Source: Gp6-AA40 sp036407095
GTDB lineage: Bacteria; Acidobacteriota; Vicinamibacteria; Vicinamibacterales; UBA2999
NCBI GenBank assembly: GCA_036407095.1
Contig: DASWZV010000039.1
Span: 103,245 to 167,244, forward strand
DNA length: 64,000 nucleotides
Direction: 5' to 3'
The notes under the pieces were generated by a model that was not told the origin of the DNA, did no database searches, and worked only from the letters and a program-made list of their open reading frames with translations. The position numbers and the translations under genes are program-made. Positions 33,072 to 42,152 of this stretch are shown in pieces (the stretch's first letter is position 1; the number at the start of each line of letters is the position of its first letter).

Positions 33072-34937
33072 ATGATCCGTAACCTCCCCTCGTGGTGTGG
33101 CATCGGAGTCGTGGTCTGCGCGTTGGCCTCGCCTGCGTACGCGCAGCGAGTGGTCACCGCGCAAATCCCGTCGGTCAAACAGGTGGCCGCCGTACGCCAC
33201 GGCGAGCTCCATGGTCTGGTGCAGGACGATCGAGGTCAGCCCCTCGCCGGTGCCATTGTGTCGGCGTTCGGCTCGACGTCGGCGTTCGCGATTTCGGACA
33301 ACGAGGGACGCTTCACGTTGCGTGACCTGCCCCCGGGCCCGTATCTCCTGCGCGCGCACCTGCAGGAATACGTCCCCTCTCGTGGTCGGATCATTCAGAT
33401 CAGTCCGGATGCCAGAAACACATCGACGATTGCGCTGACACGTCAACCGGACGCGTCGAGTCCACCGCCGGTGGTGGCGGCGACGCTGGGTCCCGTCGAA
33501 GTGGCGGAGCCCTCCGAAACCGGGCACCCTCATGACGAGGTCGCGTGGCGAATGCGGCACGCAAAGCGCAGCGTACTCAAGGACGCCGATCAGGCGATCG
33601 CCGCACTCGATCACGACCCCGCCGGCGGCCTGAGCCGCGCGGTCGGAACGCCTGCGCGGATGGCCTCATCGCTGTTCGACGATCTGGCGATGAGCGGGCA
33701 GTTCAATCTGCTCACGACCACGTCGTTCGACCGCTCGCAGGATCTGTTCTCGATGAATGTCGAGGTGCCGAAGAGCGTCGCGTTCCTGTCGCTCGAAGCT
33801 CCTGGAGCCCAGGGCGACTGGACGATGCGCGGCACCATCACGCAAGGCGATCTGGCGTCCTGGATCGTCGCGGGGTCGTACGCGCGCCGGACGTCGGCAT
33901 CGCATGCGTACGAGGCCGGCATCTCGTACGCCATGCAGCGCTATCTCGGTGGCAACGGGGAAGCGCTGGCCGCGATGCGCGACGGCAGCCGCAACGTGGG
34001 CTCGATGTACGCGTTCGACAACTGGACGGTGGTGCGCCCCATCCGCGTGTCCTACGGTGCGAAATACGCACGCTATGACTATTTGACCGTTCGCGGTCTG
34101 GTGAGTCCACGCGCGAGTGTCTCGGTGCAGCCGAGCGCGCACGACAGCTTCACGATCCGCGCCTCGATGTCGCGCCGCGAGGTCGCGCCGGGGGCCGAAG
34201 AATTCCTTCCGTCGTCAATCGGGCTGTGGCTGCCTCCACAGAGAACGTTTGCCGCGGTGGCGCGCGGCATCTTCCAGCCCGAGCGCCACGATCAGGTCGA
34301 AGTGGGCGTCGAACGCGCCTGGCTTGGCAACGTTGTCGTCGGCGTTCGGGTCTTCGAACAGCGCGTCGACAACCAGCTGGTGACGTTGTTCGGGATTGGT
34401 GTGGCCGACCCGTCTGCCTCGGGCGCGGGTGTGGGCCACTACGACGTGGGATCGGCCGGTGCGTACGATGCACGCGGCTGGGGGGTGACCGTGACCCGGT
34501 CGGTGAACAATCGTCTTCGCGCATCGGTTGATTACAGTGAAGCCGACGCCAACTGGAACCGACGTTCGCCCGACTTCGACGTGCTGACGGCACTTGCGTC
34601 GTCGGTGCTGCGACGCGAGGATCACGTGCGCGATCTGACCGCGTCGGTCGAAAGCGTGGTTCCCTCGACCGCGACACGCGTGTTCGTCATTTACAAGCTC
34701 AATGCCGCCATCGCGGCGTCTGATGCGGTTCTCACACCCAGCATGACGCGGGCCCGCTTCGATGTGCAGGTCAATCAGGCGTTGCCGTTCTTGAACTTCA
34801 CCAACGCGCAGTGGGAAATGCTGGTGGCAGTGAGCAACCTGTTCAAAGAGGAGCTCGGCGAGACGTCGATTTACGATGAAGCGCTCGTCGTTCGGCCGCC
34901 GAAGCGCGTGCTCGGAGGTGTCACGGTCAGGTTTTGA
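33072..34937 (+). CDS. Outer-membrane beta-barrel protein with N-terminal carboxypeptidase-regulatory-like domain
   Basis: Resembles a TonB-dependent receptor-like protein. After a signal peptide (GIGVVVCALASPAYAQ) comes a CarboxypepD_reg-like domain (about residues 42-115: GELHGLVQDDRGQPLAGAIV, LRDLPPGPYLLRAHLQEY). A Pro-rich linker and a long beta-strand-rich region to a terminal Phe (VLGGVTVRF) follow, as in outer-membrane barrels. A conventional plug domain was not recognised between the two parts. The 621-residue length is short for a SusC-type receptor. ATG 33072 gives the better signal peptide than GTG 33045. It ends at a strong terminator. Transported ligand unknown. Confidence 0.78.
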   Translation: MIRNLPSWCGIGVVVCALASPAYAQRVVTAQIPSVKQVAAVRHGELHGLVQDDRGQPLAGAIVSAFGSTSAFAISDNEGRFTLRDLPPGPYLLRAHLQEYVPSRGRIIQISPDARNTSTIALTRQPDASSPPPVVAATLGPVEVAEPSETGHPHDEVAWRMRHAKRSVLKDADQAIAALDHDPAGGLSRAVGTPARMASSLFDDLAMSGQFNLLTTTSFDRSQDLFSMNVEVPKSVAFLSLEAPGAQGDWTMRGTITQGDLASWIVAGSYARRTSASHAYEAGISYAMQRYLGGNGEALAAMRDGSRNVGSMYAFDNWTVVRPIRVSYGAKYARYDYLTVRGLVSPRASVSVQPSAHDSFTIRASMSRREVAPGAEEFLPSSIGLWLPPQRTFAAVARGIFQPERHDQVEVGVERAWLGNVVVGVRVFEQRVDNQLVTLFGIGVADPSASGAGVGHYDVGSAGAYDARGWGVTVTRSVNNRLRASVDYSEADANWNRRSPDFDVLTALASSVLRREDHVRDLTASVESVVPSTATRVFVIYKLNAAIAASDAVLTPSMTRARFDVQVNQALPFLNFTNAQWEMLVAVSNLFKEELGETSIYDEALVVRPPKRVLGGVTVRF

Positions 34938-34969
34938 GAACGGTGTGCCCGGCGAGATGAAGAAGGGAC

Positions 34970-34995
34970 ATGGGGAGCGGCGCTCCCCATTTTTT
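34970..34995 (+). terminator. Strong rho-independent terminator
   Basis: ATGGGGAGC, loop GGC, GCTCCCCAT, then six T. The 9-bp perfect stem plus T run is a textbook terminator, 32 nt after the outer-membrane protein gene. The ATG inside the stem is in frame with the next gene but cannot be its start. Confidence 0.93.
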
Positions 34996-35023
34996 GCCGC
35001 AGTTTTTGGCTCCATTTGATTGG

Positions 35024-37936
35024 ATGAGACGTTCTAGTCATTGGATTCATGCACGACCGACGATGTGGAGTCGGTGGACACGGCCTGCGGTGCCGCTCGT
35101 CGTGGTGTCGGTACTTCTATGTCTGGGTGCCGCCAACATCGCGACGCGTGCAACCTGGAACGAGGTTGAAGACGGAGCGCTGTGGACCACCAGCAGCGCC
35201 GGCGTCGTCGCTGCCGACATCGCTGCCGGTAGTCCTGCCGAGCACGTCGGTCTGACACGCGGAGACGTGCTGATCGCCATCGACGACCATCCCATTCAGG
35301 AGGCGTCCGATGTTGTGACCATCCTGCACGCGGCCCGTCGCGATCAGACGTTGCGCTACACGACGCTTCGACTCGGTACACGCGACGTCATCGATGTTCG
35401 TGTCGCACCAATTCCGAGCGGGCCGGGCGCGCTGTATTTCGTGCTGGCGGCGGTCGGCATCTTCACACTGCTGGTGGGTGGTGCCGTCAGGCTGCGACGC
35501 CCTCGCGATCCTGCGACACTCCATTTCTTCTGGGTCGCCGTCGCGTTCTTCGGCGTCTTCACGTTTTCCTTCAGCGGCCGACTCGATCGGCTCGACTGGA
35601 TCTTCTATTGGGCCGACGGCGTGTCGATTCTCGCGCTGCCGCCACTGTTCCTGCACTTTACGCTGGTGTTTCCGGAGCGACCGCGACGCTGGATGGACGG
35701 CCTGCTGGGGCGCGCGGTCATGGTCTCGCTCTACGCTCCGGCGGTTGCGCTGGGGCTGGTGCGCGCCTTTGCGGTGGGAGAAAGCGCTCACAACGCGCGC
35801 CTCTTCGTCAGCATTACATCCGCACTCGATCGGCTGGAGTATCTCTATCTGGCGGCCTGTCTGATTGGAGGCCTCGGCACGCTGATTCGTGCGCTGTCTC
35901 ACGTGCGCACGATCACCGCTCGTCGTCAGCTGCGCTGGATCGCGTGGGGCACGGCGCTCGGGGCAGGGACGTTCGCGCTCGGCTACGCGCTCCCGTATGT
36001 GCTCGGCGTCGAGCCATCGCTGCCGATGGAGCTGTCGGCAATTCCGCTCGGCCTGATTCCGCTGACCTACGCATCTGCGATCGTGCGATATCGGCTGCTC
36101 GACATCGAAGTGATCGTCAAGCGCGCGCTGGTCTATGCAGCCGCCCTCGCGGCGATGGTCGCCATCTACGCGGTGCTGCTCGAAGCCGTTCAGCGGGTGG
36201 TGCTGAGGGGGAGCGCTGCCAACGACTGGGTGCTCGCCTTCCTGGCGACGCTCGTCGCAATCCTTTTGACGCCTCCGGTCAAGACGTTCGTCCAGAATGT
36301 GCTCGATCGTGCGTTCTATCGCGACCGCTACGACTATCGACGCGCGCTGCTCGGCTTCGCGCGCGACTTGAACAGCGATCTTGATTTGAATCGACTCGCC
36401 GAGCGTCTCGTCTCGCGCGTCGTCGAGACGCTGGTCGTCGATCGCATGGCGCTGCTGCTCGAAGACGAAGTGACGCCGCATTTCGGATCGATGTGGGATT
36501 CGGGCTTCGGTGATGGTCATCCGCCGGCGCTGCCCAAACGGTCTGCGATCGGCGCTCGCGTGGCTGATGGCCACAACGTCACCTTGGACGACCCCACTGC
36601 CGTCGGTCGTTTTGCTGCCGAAGAAATCGAGTTCTGGCGCGACGCGGGTCTCTATTACTTCGTGCCCTGCGTCGCGAAAGAGCGCACGATCGCCGTGCTC
36701 GCGCTTGGCAGGAAGAGCTCCGGCGATCCCCTCAGCAGCGAAGACATGGCGCTGCTGGCCGCAGTCGCCGGTCAGATCGCGACGGCGCTCGAGAACGCGA
36801 GGCTGTACCGGCAGCTCCATCAGAAGGCGGTCGAGATCGATCGGATGCGCGCCTTCAACGAGAACATTCTCGAATCGCTCGACGACGGGCTCCTGGTCGT
36901 GGATCTCGATGACCGTGTGGTCAGATGGAACCACGCGCTCGCGCAGCTCTATGGCATCAGTCACAACGACGCGACCGGCCTCGTGCTCGATGAGCTGTTC
37001 GACGCCCCGTTCGTCGAAGCGATCCGTGCGGCCCGCCGCGACACGCCTGAAGGGGCGACGCTCTCGCGCATGCCACTGCCTGCCCGGGGCGCCCGCGCGA
37101 AGGAGACGTTGATGGTCAATGCCGCGGTCGTGCCGCTGCGCCGCGCCAACGGGGCGGAGGTCATCACCGCCGGCACGATCGTGATCGTCGAAGACGTGAC
37201 CGCCCGCGTGCAGATGGAAGAGCAGCTGCGGATCTCCGAGAAGATGGCGTCGATCGGCTTGCTGGCCGCCGGGGTTGCACACGAAGTCAACACGCCACTG
37301 ACCGGCATCTCGAGCTTCACCCAGATGCTGCTCGAAGGGGCCGATCCGCAGGACCCGCGAACGCACCTGCTCGAGAAGATCGAGCGGCAGACATTCCGCG
37401 CCGCCAAGATCGTGAACGGTCTGCTGACGCTCGCGCGGCCGACGTCGAATGATCGAACGATGATCGATCTGAATCTCGTGATCGTCGACGTGCTCGCGCT
37501 GCTCGAGCATCAGTTCGCCACCCAGCGTGTCCGCGTCAGACGCGAGCTGAGCGAAACGCCTGTGGTCGTGCTGGCCCAGGAGCACAAGCTGCAGCAGGTC
37601 TTCCTGAACCTCTTCCTGAACGCGCGTGACGCGATGCCCAAGGGCGGGTGGCTATCGGTCGGCACGCGGGTCGATGGTGGTCAGGCGATCGCGGAGGTCG
37701 CCGACACGGGTTCAGGCATTCCCAACGAGTATCTGGCGCGCATCTACGACCCCTTCTTCACGACGAAGGCGATCGGTCAGGGCACAGGGCTGGGGCTGTC
37801 CATCACCTACGGGATCGTGCGCGAGCACGGTGGAACGGTGGACTGCGACAGCGTGGTCGGGCAAGGGACGCGGTTCATCTTGTCGTTTCCGGCGGTACCG
37901 GCCGAGCGGCCGGCACTCGCCATTCAGCAGCTGTAG
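35024..37936 (+). CDS. Membrane sensor histidine kinase with PDZ, multi-TM, GAF and PAS domains
   Basis: First half of a two-component system. Order (numbering from ATG 35024): membrane helix ~22-40; PDZ-like domain ~58-130 on the outer face (GSPAEHVGLTRGDVLIAIDD); about eight membrane helices ~135-410; GAF ~455-600; PAS ~620-730; HisKA with phosphorylated His753 in GVAHEVNTPLTGISSF; then HATPase (N box LNLFLNARDAMPKG, G1 DTGSGIP, G2 GQGTGLGLSI). All kinase boxes are intact. Starts at 35024 and 35063 are both possible; the upstream ATG lies in a terminator stem. The regulator gene follows after 26 nt. Confidence 0.93.
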   Translation: MRRSSHWIHARPTMWSRWTRPAVPLVVVSVLLCLGAANIATRATWNEVEDGALWTTSSAGVVAADIAAGSPAEHVGLTRGDVLIAIDDHPIQEASDVVTILHAARRDQTLRYTTLRLGTRDVIDVRVAPIPSGPGALYFVLAAVGIFTLLVGGAVRLRRPRDPATLHFFWVAVAFFGVFTFSFSGRLDRLDWIFYWADGVSILALPPLFLHFTLVFPERPRRWMDGLLGRAVMVSLYAPAVALGLVRAFAVGESAHNARLFVSITSALDRLEYLYLAACLIGGLGTLIRALSHVRTITARRQLRWIAWGTALGAGTFALGYALPYVLGVEPSLPMELSAIPLGLIPLTYASAIVRYRLLDIEVIVKRALVYAAALAAMVAIYAVLLEAVQRVVLRGSAANDWVLAFLATLVAILLTPPVKTFVQNVLDRAFYRDRYDYRRALLGFARDLNSDLDLNRLAERLVSRVVETLVVDRMALLLEDEVTPHFGSMWDSGFGDGHPPALPKRSAIGARVADGHNVTLDDPTAVGRFAAEEIEFWRDAGLYYFVPCVAKERTIAVLALGRKSSGDPLSSEDMALLAAVAGQIATALENARLYRQLHQKAVEIDRMRAFNENILESLDDGLLVVDLDDRVVRWNHALAQLYGISHNDATGLVLDELFDAPFVEAIRAARRDTPEGATLSRMPLPARGARAKETLMVNAAVVPLRRANGAEVITAGTIVIVEDVTARVQMEEQLRISEKMASIGLLAAGVAHEVNTPLTGISSFTQMLLEGADPQDPRTHLLEKIERQTFRAAKIVNGLLTLARPTSNDRTMIDLNLVIVDVLALLEHQFATQRVRVRRELSETPVVVLAQEHKLQQVFLNLFLNARDAMPKGGWLSVGTRVDGGQAIAEVADTGSGIPNEYLARIYDPFFTTKAIGQGTGLGLSITYGIVREHGGTVDCDSVVGQGTRFILSFPAVPAERPALAIQQL

Positions 37937-37962
37937 GACAGCGCGATCGATCGGGGTTCACA

Positions 37963-39423
37963 ATGCGGCGCAATGGTTCCATCCTCGTAGTCGACGACGA
38001 AGACATCATGCGGGAAATCCTCGAGAAGCTGCTCACGCGTGAGGGCTACCACGTCCGCGTGGCGGCGAGCGGCGAGGAAGGGCTCGAGCTTGCGAGGTCG
38101 TTCCCCTTCGATGCGGTGATCGTCGACGTGATGATGCCAGGAATGGACGGCCTCACGTTGCTCGAGGAGCTGAAGAAGCTCGATGAAGAGCTGCCCACCC
38201 TCATGGTCACGGCGTTCGCGTCGGTGGAGACTGCGATTGCCGCGATGAAACGCGGGGCGTTCGACTACATCACCAAGCCATTCAAGAACGACGAAGTGCT
38301 CGTCGTCGTCCGCAACGCCGTCGAACGGCGTCAGCTCGTGGCGGAGAATGCGGCGCTGCGCCAGAACCTGCAGGCGCAGTATCAGCGGTTTGCCGGCATC
38401 ATCGGCCGCAGCCCACGGATGAAACAGGTGTTCGACCTGATCATCCAGGCCTCCCCGAGTCGATCGACGATTCTGATCACCGGCGAGAGTGGAACCGGCA
38501 AGGAGCTCGTGGCGCGCGCGATTCACTCGGAGTCGCCGCGTGCGGAACGTGCCTTCGTGACGGTGAATTCAGGAAACCTCCCGCCCGATCTCCTCGAGTC
38601 CACGCTCTTCGGGCACGTCAAAGGTGCATTCACCGGTGCGATCTATCCGAAGAAGGGGTTGTGCGATCTCGCGGACAAGGGCAGCATTTTCTTCGACGAA
38701 ATCGGCAACATCCCGCCCGATACCCAGGCCAAGCTGCTGCGCGTGATGCAGGAGCGCGAGTTCATGCGGCTCGGCGGCATGGAGACGATCAAAGTCGACG
38801 TGCGGATCATCGCGGCCACCAACTGCGATCTCCGCCAGATGGTCGAGGATGGACGATTCCGCGAAGACCTGTTCTACCGGCTGCACGTCATCAACATCAA
38901 CCTGCCGCCGCTGCGCGAGCGGAAGGACGACATTCCGTATCTCGCGCAGCACTTCCTCGAGAAGTTCGGCGCCGAGAACAACCGGTCGGAACTGGAGCTC
39001 ACGCCAGAAGCGCTCGACTTGATGATGGACTACGACTGGCCTGGAAACGTTCGCGAGCTCGAGAACGTGATAGAGCGCGCGGTCGTGCTCAGCTCGGGTC
39101 ATCGCATCGGTCCCGAGCTCATCCCCGAGCACGTGCGTTCGGCTCCCGTTTTCCACATTCCGAGATTTGTGGTTCCACCCGAGGGCATCTCCTTCAAGGA
39201 TGTCATCACGAACGTCGAGAAGCGGCTGATCGAATCGACCCTCGAAGCGGCGGGCGGAGTGCAGAAGCGCGCGGCGGAGCTGCTCAAGATCAAGCCGACG
39301 ACGCTGAACGAGATGATCAAGCGCTACGATATCGGCACGCGCCGCAAGAAGGCAGGAAGCGACGAGAACGCGTCCGATTCGAGATCGCGTCCGTTTCCGG
39401 CCGCCGAGCTGACGCGAGATTGA
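37963..39423 (+). CDS. NtrC-type sigma-54-dependent response regulator
   Basis: The 486-residue partner of the preceding kinase. Receiver domain ~5-120: acidic DDED, phosphoacceptor Asp55 in VIVDVMMPG, Lys105 in TKPF. AAA+ domain ~147-380: Walker A GESGTGKE (174-181), GAFTGA sigma-54 contact loop (221-226), Walker B SIFFDE (241-246), arginine-finger region LFYRLHVININLPPLRERKD. Fis-type HTH at the C-terminus (LEAAGGVQKRAAELLKIKPT). All parts needed to activate sigma-54 RNA polymerase are present. Targets cannot be read here; no -24/-12 promoter was noticed in the window. ATG 37963 gives the standard receiver start. Confidence 0.95.
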   Translation: MRRNGSILVVDDEDIMREILEKLLTREGYHVRVAASGEEGLELARSFPFDAVIVDVMMPGMDGLTLLEELKKLDEELPTLMVTAFASVETAIAAMKRGAFDYITKPFKNDEVLVVVRNAVERRQLVAENAALRQNLQAQYQRFAGIIGRSPRMKQVFDLIIQASPSRSTILITGESGTGKELVARAIHSESPRAERAFVTVNSGNLPPDLLESTLFGHVKGAFTGAIYPKKGLCDLADKGSIFFDEIGNIPPDTQAKLLRVMQEREFMRLGGMETIKVDVRIIAATNCDLRQMVEDGRFREDLFYRLHVININLPPLRERKDDIPYLAQHFLEKFGAENNRSELELTPEALDLMMDYDWPGNVRELENVIERAVVLSSGHRIGPELIPEHVRSAPVFHIPRFVVPPEGISFKDVITNVEKRLIESTLEAAGGVQKRAAELLKIKPTTLNEMIKRYDIGTRRKKAGSDENASDSRSRPFPAAELTRD

Positions 39424-39514
39424 CAGCCGTCGTCGCGCCGCGGGGTGAAGCAGTCTTTGTCCGTGTAGCTGACCGATATGAAACGCGTGCTGAAGCCCCC
39501 GCTCTACGAGCTTC

Positions 39515-40786
39515 TCAACGAGCCCTGACTCTCGAGATCAGACGCTCGAAGCGCCCGAGCACGCCGTCCCAGCGGTGATGCTGGCGGATGTAGGCGCGGC
39601 CGCTTTCTCCAAGCCGTTCTCTGAGACGTGCGTTGGTGTTCAACTGCGTGAGCGCCGCGACGAACTCCTCGCGGTTCGCGTAGTAGAGTCCTGCGCCTGC
39701 GCGACGGCAGTGATCGACCGCGGCCCGATTTCTGGCGCTCGCGAGCACTGGAGTGCCGACGGCCAGGCTCTCCAGCAGCGGTTGCGCCAGCAGGTCGTCG
39801 GCGGACGGTGCAATCGTGAGGGTGGCGGCTTCGTACGCGACCATCCGCTCACGCTCGGGAAGCACGCCTGCCAGCTTGAGGTAGGTTTCCTCCGGCACCT
39901 TCATCATCTTGACGCCCATGAGCACCAGCATCGCTTCGGCGTCCGATGCCGCGTAGGTGTCGAAGTATTCGAGCATCTCTTCGCAGCCGTTGTCCGGCTC
40001 CACGCGCCCTCCGTACAGGGCGAAGCTTCCATAAAGACGATGCCGTCGCCGGAACGGGACGCCGCGCTGTGCCAGGTAGTCATCTGAATCTGGAAGCAGG
40101 CCGTCGGCGGCAACTTCGTTCTCGTCGACGATGACGTCAGCAGGATCCTGCTGGTGACGGGGGTACGACTGCATCGGCGGCGGATCGACGCCGATCCCCA
40201 CAACCTCCTCGTGCGGCGGGGTGAAGCCGACGAACGAGCGTACAAGCCGCCGTTCGACGTCGGCGAAGAAGCCCAGAGCACGAGCCGATTGCAAGACATG
40301 ACGACACAACCCGAAACGCAATTCGGGTCGAAGGGACAAGTGGGGGAAGACAACCGAGCGATCGGGCGCGATCTCGACCCCGAGCATCGTCAACGGATTC
40401 CAGAGGCCGAAGAACACAATCACGTCGTATGAGCGGTGCTGGCGTTTCAGGTAGTCGACCAGTCCGGGTGACGAAGGACCTTGCAGCCGGATCCATTCGA
40501 GTTCGTCGGGCCGCGATGGCGGGTCGACCTGCAATCGTCTGGACAGTGCGGCCAGGCCGGAACGGTCGGGGATTTGTGCCAGCGCAAAGCGACGCACGAG
40601 CGCTCCGCGCACGCGATCCGCGCCCTCCGCGTAGTCGTTCTTCCACGACCCCCTTTCGCGCGCACATGTCGTGAGCACGTCGACATCGTGACGTGTCGAC
40701 ACCTGCTCGGCGAGCAGCCGGCACGCATGATCGGGTCCCGACGAAATATCCGCGCCATAGCGGGGAGAGATGAACGCAAACTTCAC
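39515..40786 (-). CDS. Glycosyltransferase, GT4-like
   Basis: Transfers a sugar from a nucleotide donor, probably in surface polysaccharide synthesis. The 423-residue protein begins VKFAFISPRYGADISSGPDH and has the GT-B C-terminal pattern, including LTIAPSADDLLAQPLLESLA followed by VGTPVLASARNR (the acceptor/donor loop with ES) and GLYYANREEF. It is clearly paralogous to the next gene upstream (RYGADI near the start, DVLTTCAR, VLASAR, AGLYY). GTG 40786 overlaps the stop of that gene (GTGA), so translation is coupled. The C-terminal motif is less typical than that of its paralogue, so substrate preference may differ. Confidence 0.85.
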   Translation of the reverse strand: MKFAFISPRYGADISSGPDHACRLLAEQVSTRHDVDVLTTCARERGSWKNDYAEGADRVRGALVRRFALAQIPDRSGLAALSRRLQVDPPSRPDELEWIRLQGPSSPGLVDYLKRQHRSYDVIVFFGLWNPLTMLGVEIAPDRSVVFPHLSLRPELRFGLCRHVLQSARALGFFADVERRLVRSFVGFTPPHEEVVGIGVDPPPMQSYPRHQQDPADVIVDENEVAADGLLPDSDDYLAQRGVPFRRRHRLYGSFALYGGRVEPDNGCEEMLEYFDTYAASDAEAMLVLMGVKMMKVPEETYLKLAGVLPERERMVAYEAATLTIAPSADDLLAQPLLESLAVGTPVLASARNRAAVDHCRRAGAGLYYANREEFVAALTQLNTNARLRERLGESGRAYIRQHHRWDGVLGRFERLISRVRAR

Positions 40787-42120
40787 GGTGTCTCCACAGT
40801 CGTTCGAGCGGCCGGCTCTGGCGCACGAGGCGATCGCGATGCGACCGCAGGTCCCGAAGGCAGCCGCTTGACGACCTCTTCTGCGGCAGCGGCGGTCCGG
40901 CGACGGCGTGCAAACCATCCCGGCAGCGGTTCCATCATCGATGCCGTCGGCGAGCCGCGAAGTCGATCGAACATCTCGAGGTACTTCTGCTCGATCACCG
41001 GCCAGGAATAGTGCTGCTCGTAGTACGTGCGTCCATGGCGGCCGAGGGCCGCGGATGTCTCCGAATCGGACAACAGCGTGTCGAGCGCCGCGCTGAATTC
41101 TGCGCCATCGTTGTAATAGAGTCCGGCATTGCTGCGCAAGCACTGGCCGACCAGCACATCGCATCTCGCCGAGGCAAGCACAGGCTTGCCGAGGGCCCAT
41201 GCTTCGAGCGCCACCATCGACAGGCTCTCGTACGGGGAGGGCATCACGAGGAGTTCCGACGCGGCGATGACGTCGAACTTGTCCTGGTCGCTCACGAAGC
41301 CGAGGTGGCGAATGTGGGGGTGCGAGGGGATCGGAAGCACCGCCGTGCCGATGAGCACGAGATCGAGCGCGCCGCCGCGTCGATCGACGTAGTCCAGGAA
41401 ATGCCGAAAGAGATCGGCGCAGCCCTTGTTCGCATCGATGCGCCCGACGTACACGACGAACGGGTTGCGCAGGTCGTACGCGGCGCGCACGCGCTGCGGG
41501 AAGACGCGATCGGGAATCTCCGATCCGATCCCGACAACGACGCCGGGGACATGTTCGTTCGACGACAGCGTGTTGACGAGCGCCTGCTCCTCGTACGAGT
41601 TGTACATGATGGCGCGGACGCCGCGGAACACCGGCGGAAACAGCGAGAGTCCCAGCGAGGCTTCGCGTTCGGCGGTGGGAACGAGCACCGCCTTGTGCGG
41701 AGCGATGCGTGCCCCCTGATACGCGTGATGGTACCGGATGCTGAAGAGCACGAGAAAATCACACTCCGCCGCCGCGCGTATCAATCGAGCGATGAGCGAC
41801 GGGCTGTACGGTCCCTGGCTCTCGAGCCAGCGGAGCTCGTCGTGCAGCGAGTGCGCATGCTTGAAGACCAGCGCCGACCGATCGCGGAAGTCCACCGTGT
41901 CTCGCTCGCGCGCGACGGGAAAGCGCTCCACCGGGATGCCATCGACTCGGTCGAGCCCCGCCGGCCATTCGTTCCGCCAGCTGATGTAGTCGCGCGCGCA
42001 GGTCGTGAGGACGCGAACGTCGGCGTGCGCGGCGAGACGCCCGGCAACGTATCGCGCGTGCAGCTCGGCGCCGCCGTTGATGTCTGCGCCATAGCGCTGC
42101 ACGACGATTGCGATCTTCAT
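40783..42120 (-). CDS. Glycosyltransferase, GT4 family
   Basis: A 445-residue GT-B enzyme. N-terminal domain: KIAIVVQRYGADINGGAELH and RVLTTCARDYISWRNEWPAG. C-terminal donor domain: NPFVVYVGRIDANKGCADLF, LVLIGTAVLPIP, and VMPSPYESLSMVALEAWALG, the E-x7-E nucleotide-sugar motif. It ends in a basic/Pro-Ala-rich tail. It is coupled to its paralogue downstream. A perfect palindrome lies 7 nt before its ATG. Genes for DUF362 and a DPPR-synthase-like enzyme lie upstream on the same strand, so a cell-envelope polysaccharide role is likely. Confidence 0.92.
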   Translation of the reverse strand: MKIAIVVQRYGADINGGAELHARYVAGRLAAHADVRVLTTCARDYISWRNEWPAGLDRVDGIPVERFPVARERDTVDFRDRSALVFKHAHSLHDELRWLESQGPYSPSLIARLIRAAAECDFLVLFSIRYHHAYQGARIAPHKAVLVPTAEREASLGLSLFPPVFRGVRAIMYNSYEEQALVNTLSSNEHVPGVVVGIGSEIPDRVFPQRVRAAYDLRNPFVVYVGRIDANKGCADLFRHFLDYVDRRGGALDLVLIGTAVLPIPSHPHIRHLGFVSDQDKFDVIAASELLVMPSPYESLSMVALEAWALGKPVLASARCDVLVGQCLRSNAGLYYNDGAEFSAALDTLLSDSETSAALGRHGRTYYEQHYSWPVIEQKYLEMFDRLRGSPTASMMEPLPGWFARRRRTAAAAEEVVKRLPSGPAVASRSPRAPEPAARTTVETP

Positions 42121-42122
42121 TC

Positions 42123-42148
42123 GTAGCGTCCGGCTCGAGCCGGACTAC
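42123..42148. repeat. Palindrome immediately upstream of a glycosyltransferase start
   Basis: GTCCGGCTCGAGCCGGAC is a perfect 18-bp palindrome (42128-42145), extended by GTA and TAC outside. It fills most of the 32-bp gap before the glycosyltransferase ATG. It looks like a dispersed intergenic hairpin unit (REP-like), but no second copy was found in this window. It could also be a binding site or attenuator. Confidence 0.5.
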
Positions 42149-42152
42149 ACCA

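Noticed and set aside
34970..35023. ATG at 34970 as start of the histidine kinase
   Set aside because: This ATG is the first three bases of a perfect terminator stem followed by six T, so it cannot be on the kinase mRNA.
35117..37585. 822-codon reverse open frame opposite the histidine kinase
   Set aside because: The forward frame encodes complete HisKA/HATPase motifs. The reverse translation is His/Asp/Arg-rich without any motif, the usual effect of third-position GC bias.
39478..39528. 16-codon open frame MKRVLKPPLYELLNEP between the response regulator and glycosyltransferase genes
   Set aside because: No ribosome-binding site or leaderless -10, overlaps the end of the facing gene, and is too short to support without conservation data.
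40787..41200. 138-codon N-terminal extension of the downstream glycosyltransferase
   Set aside because: Overlaps the upstream glycosyltransferase in another frame. The GTG at 40786 directly precedes the conserved GT N-terminus that aligns with the paralogue.
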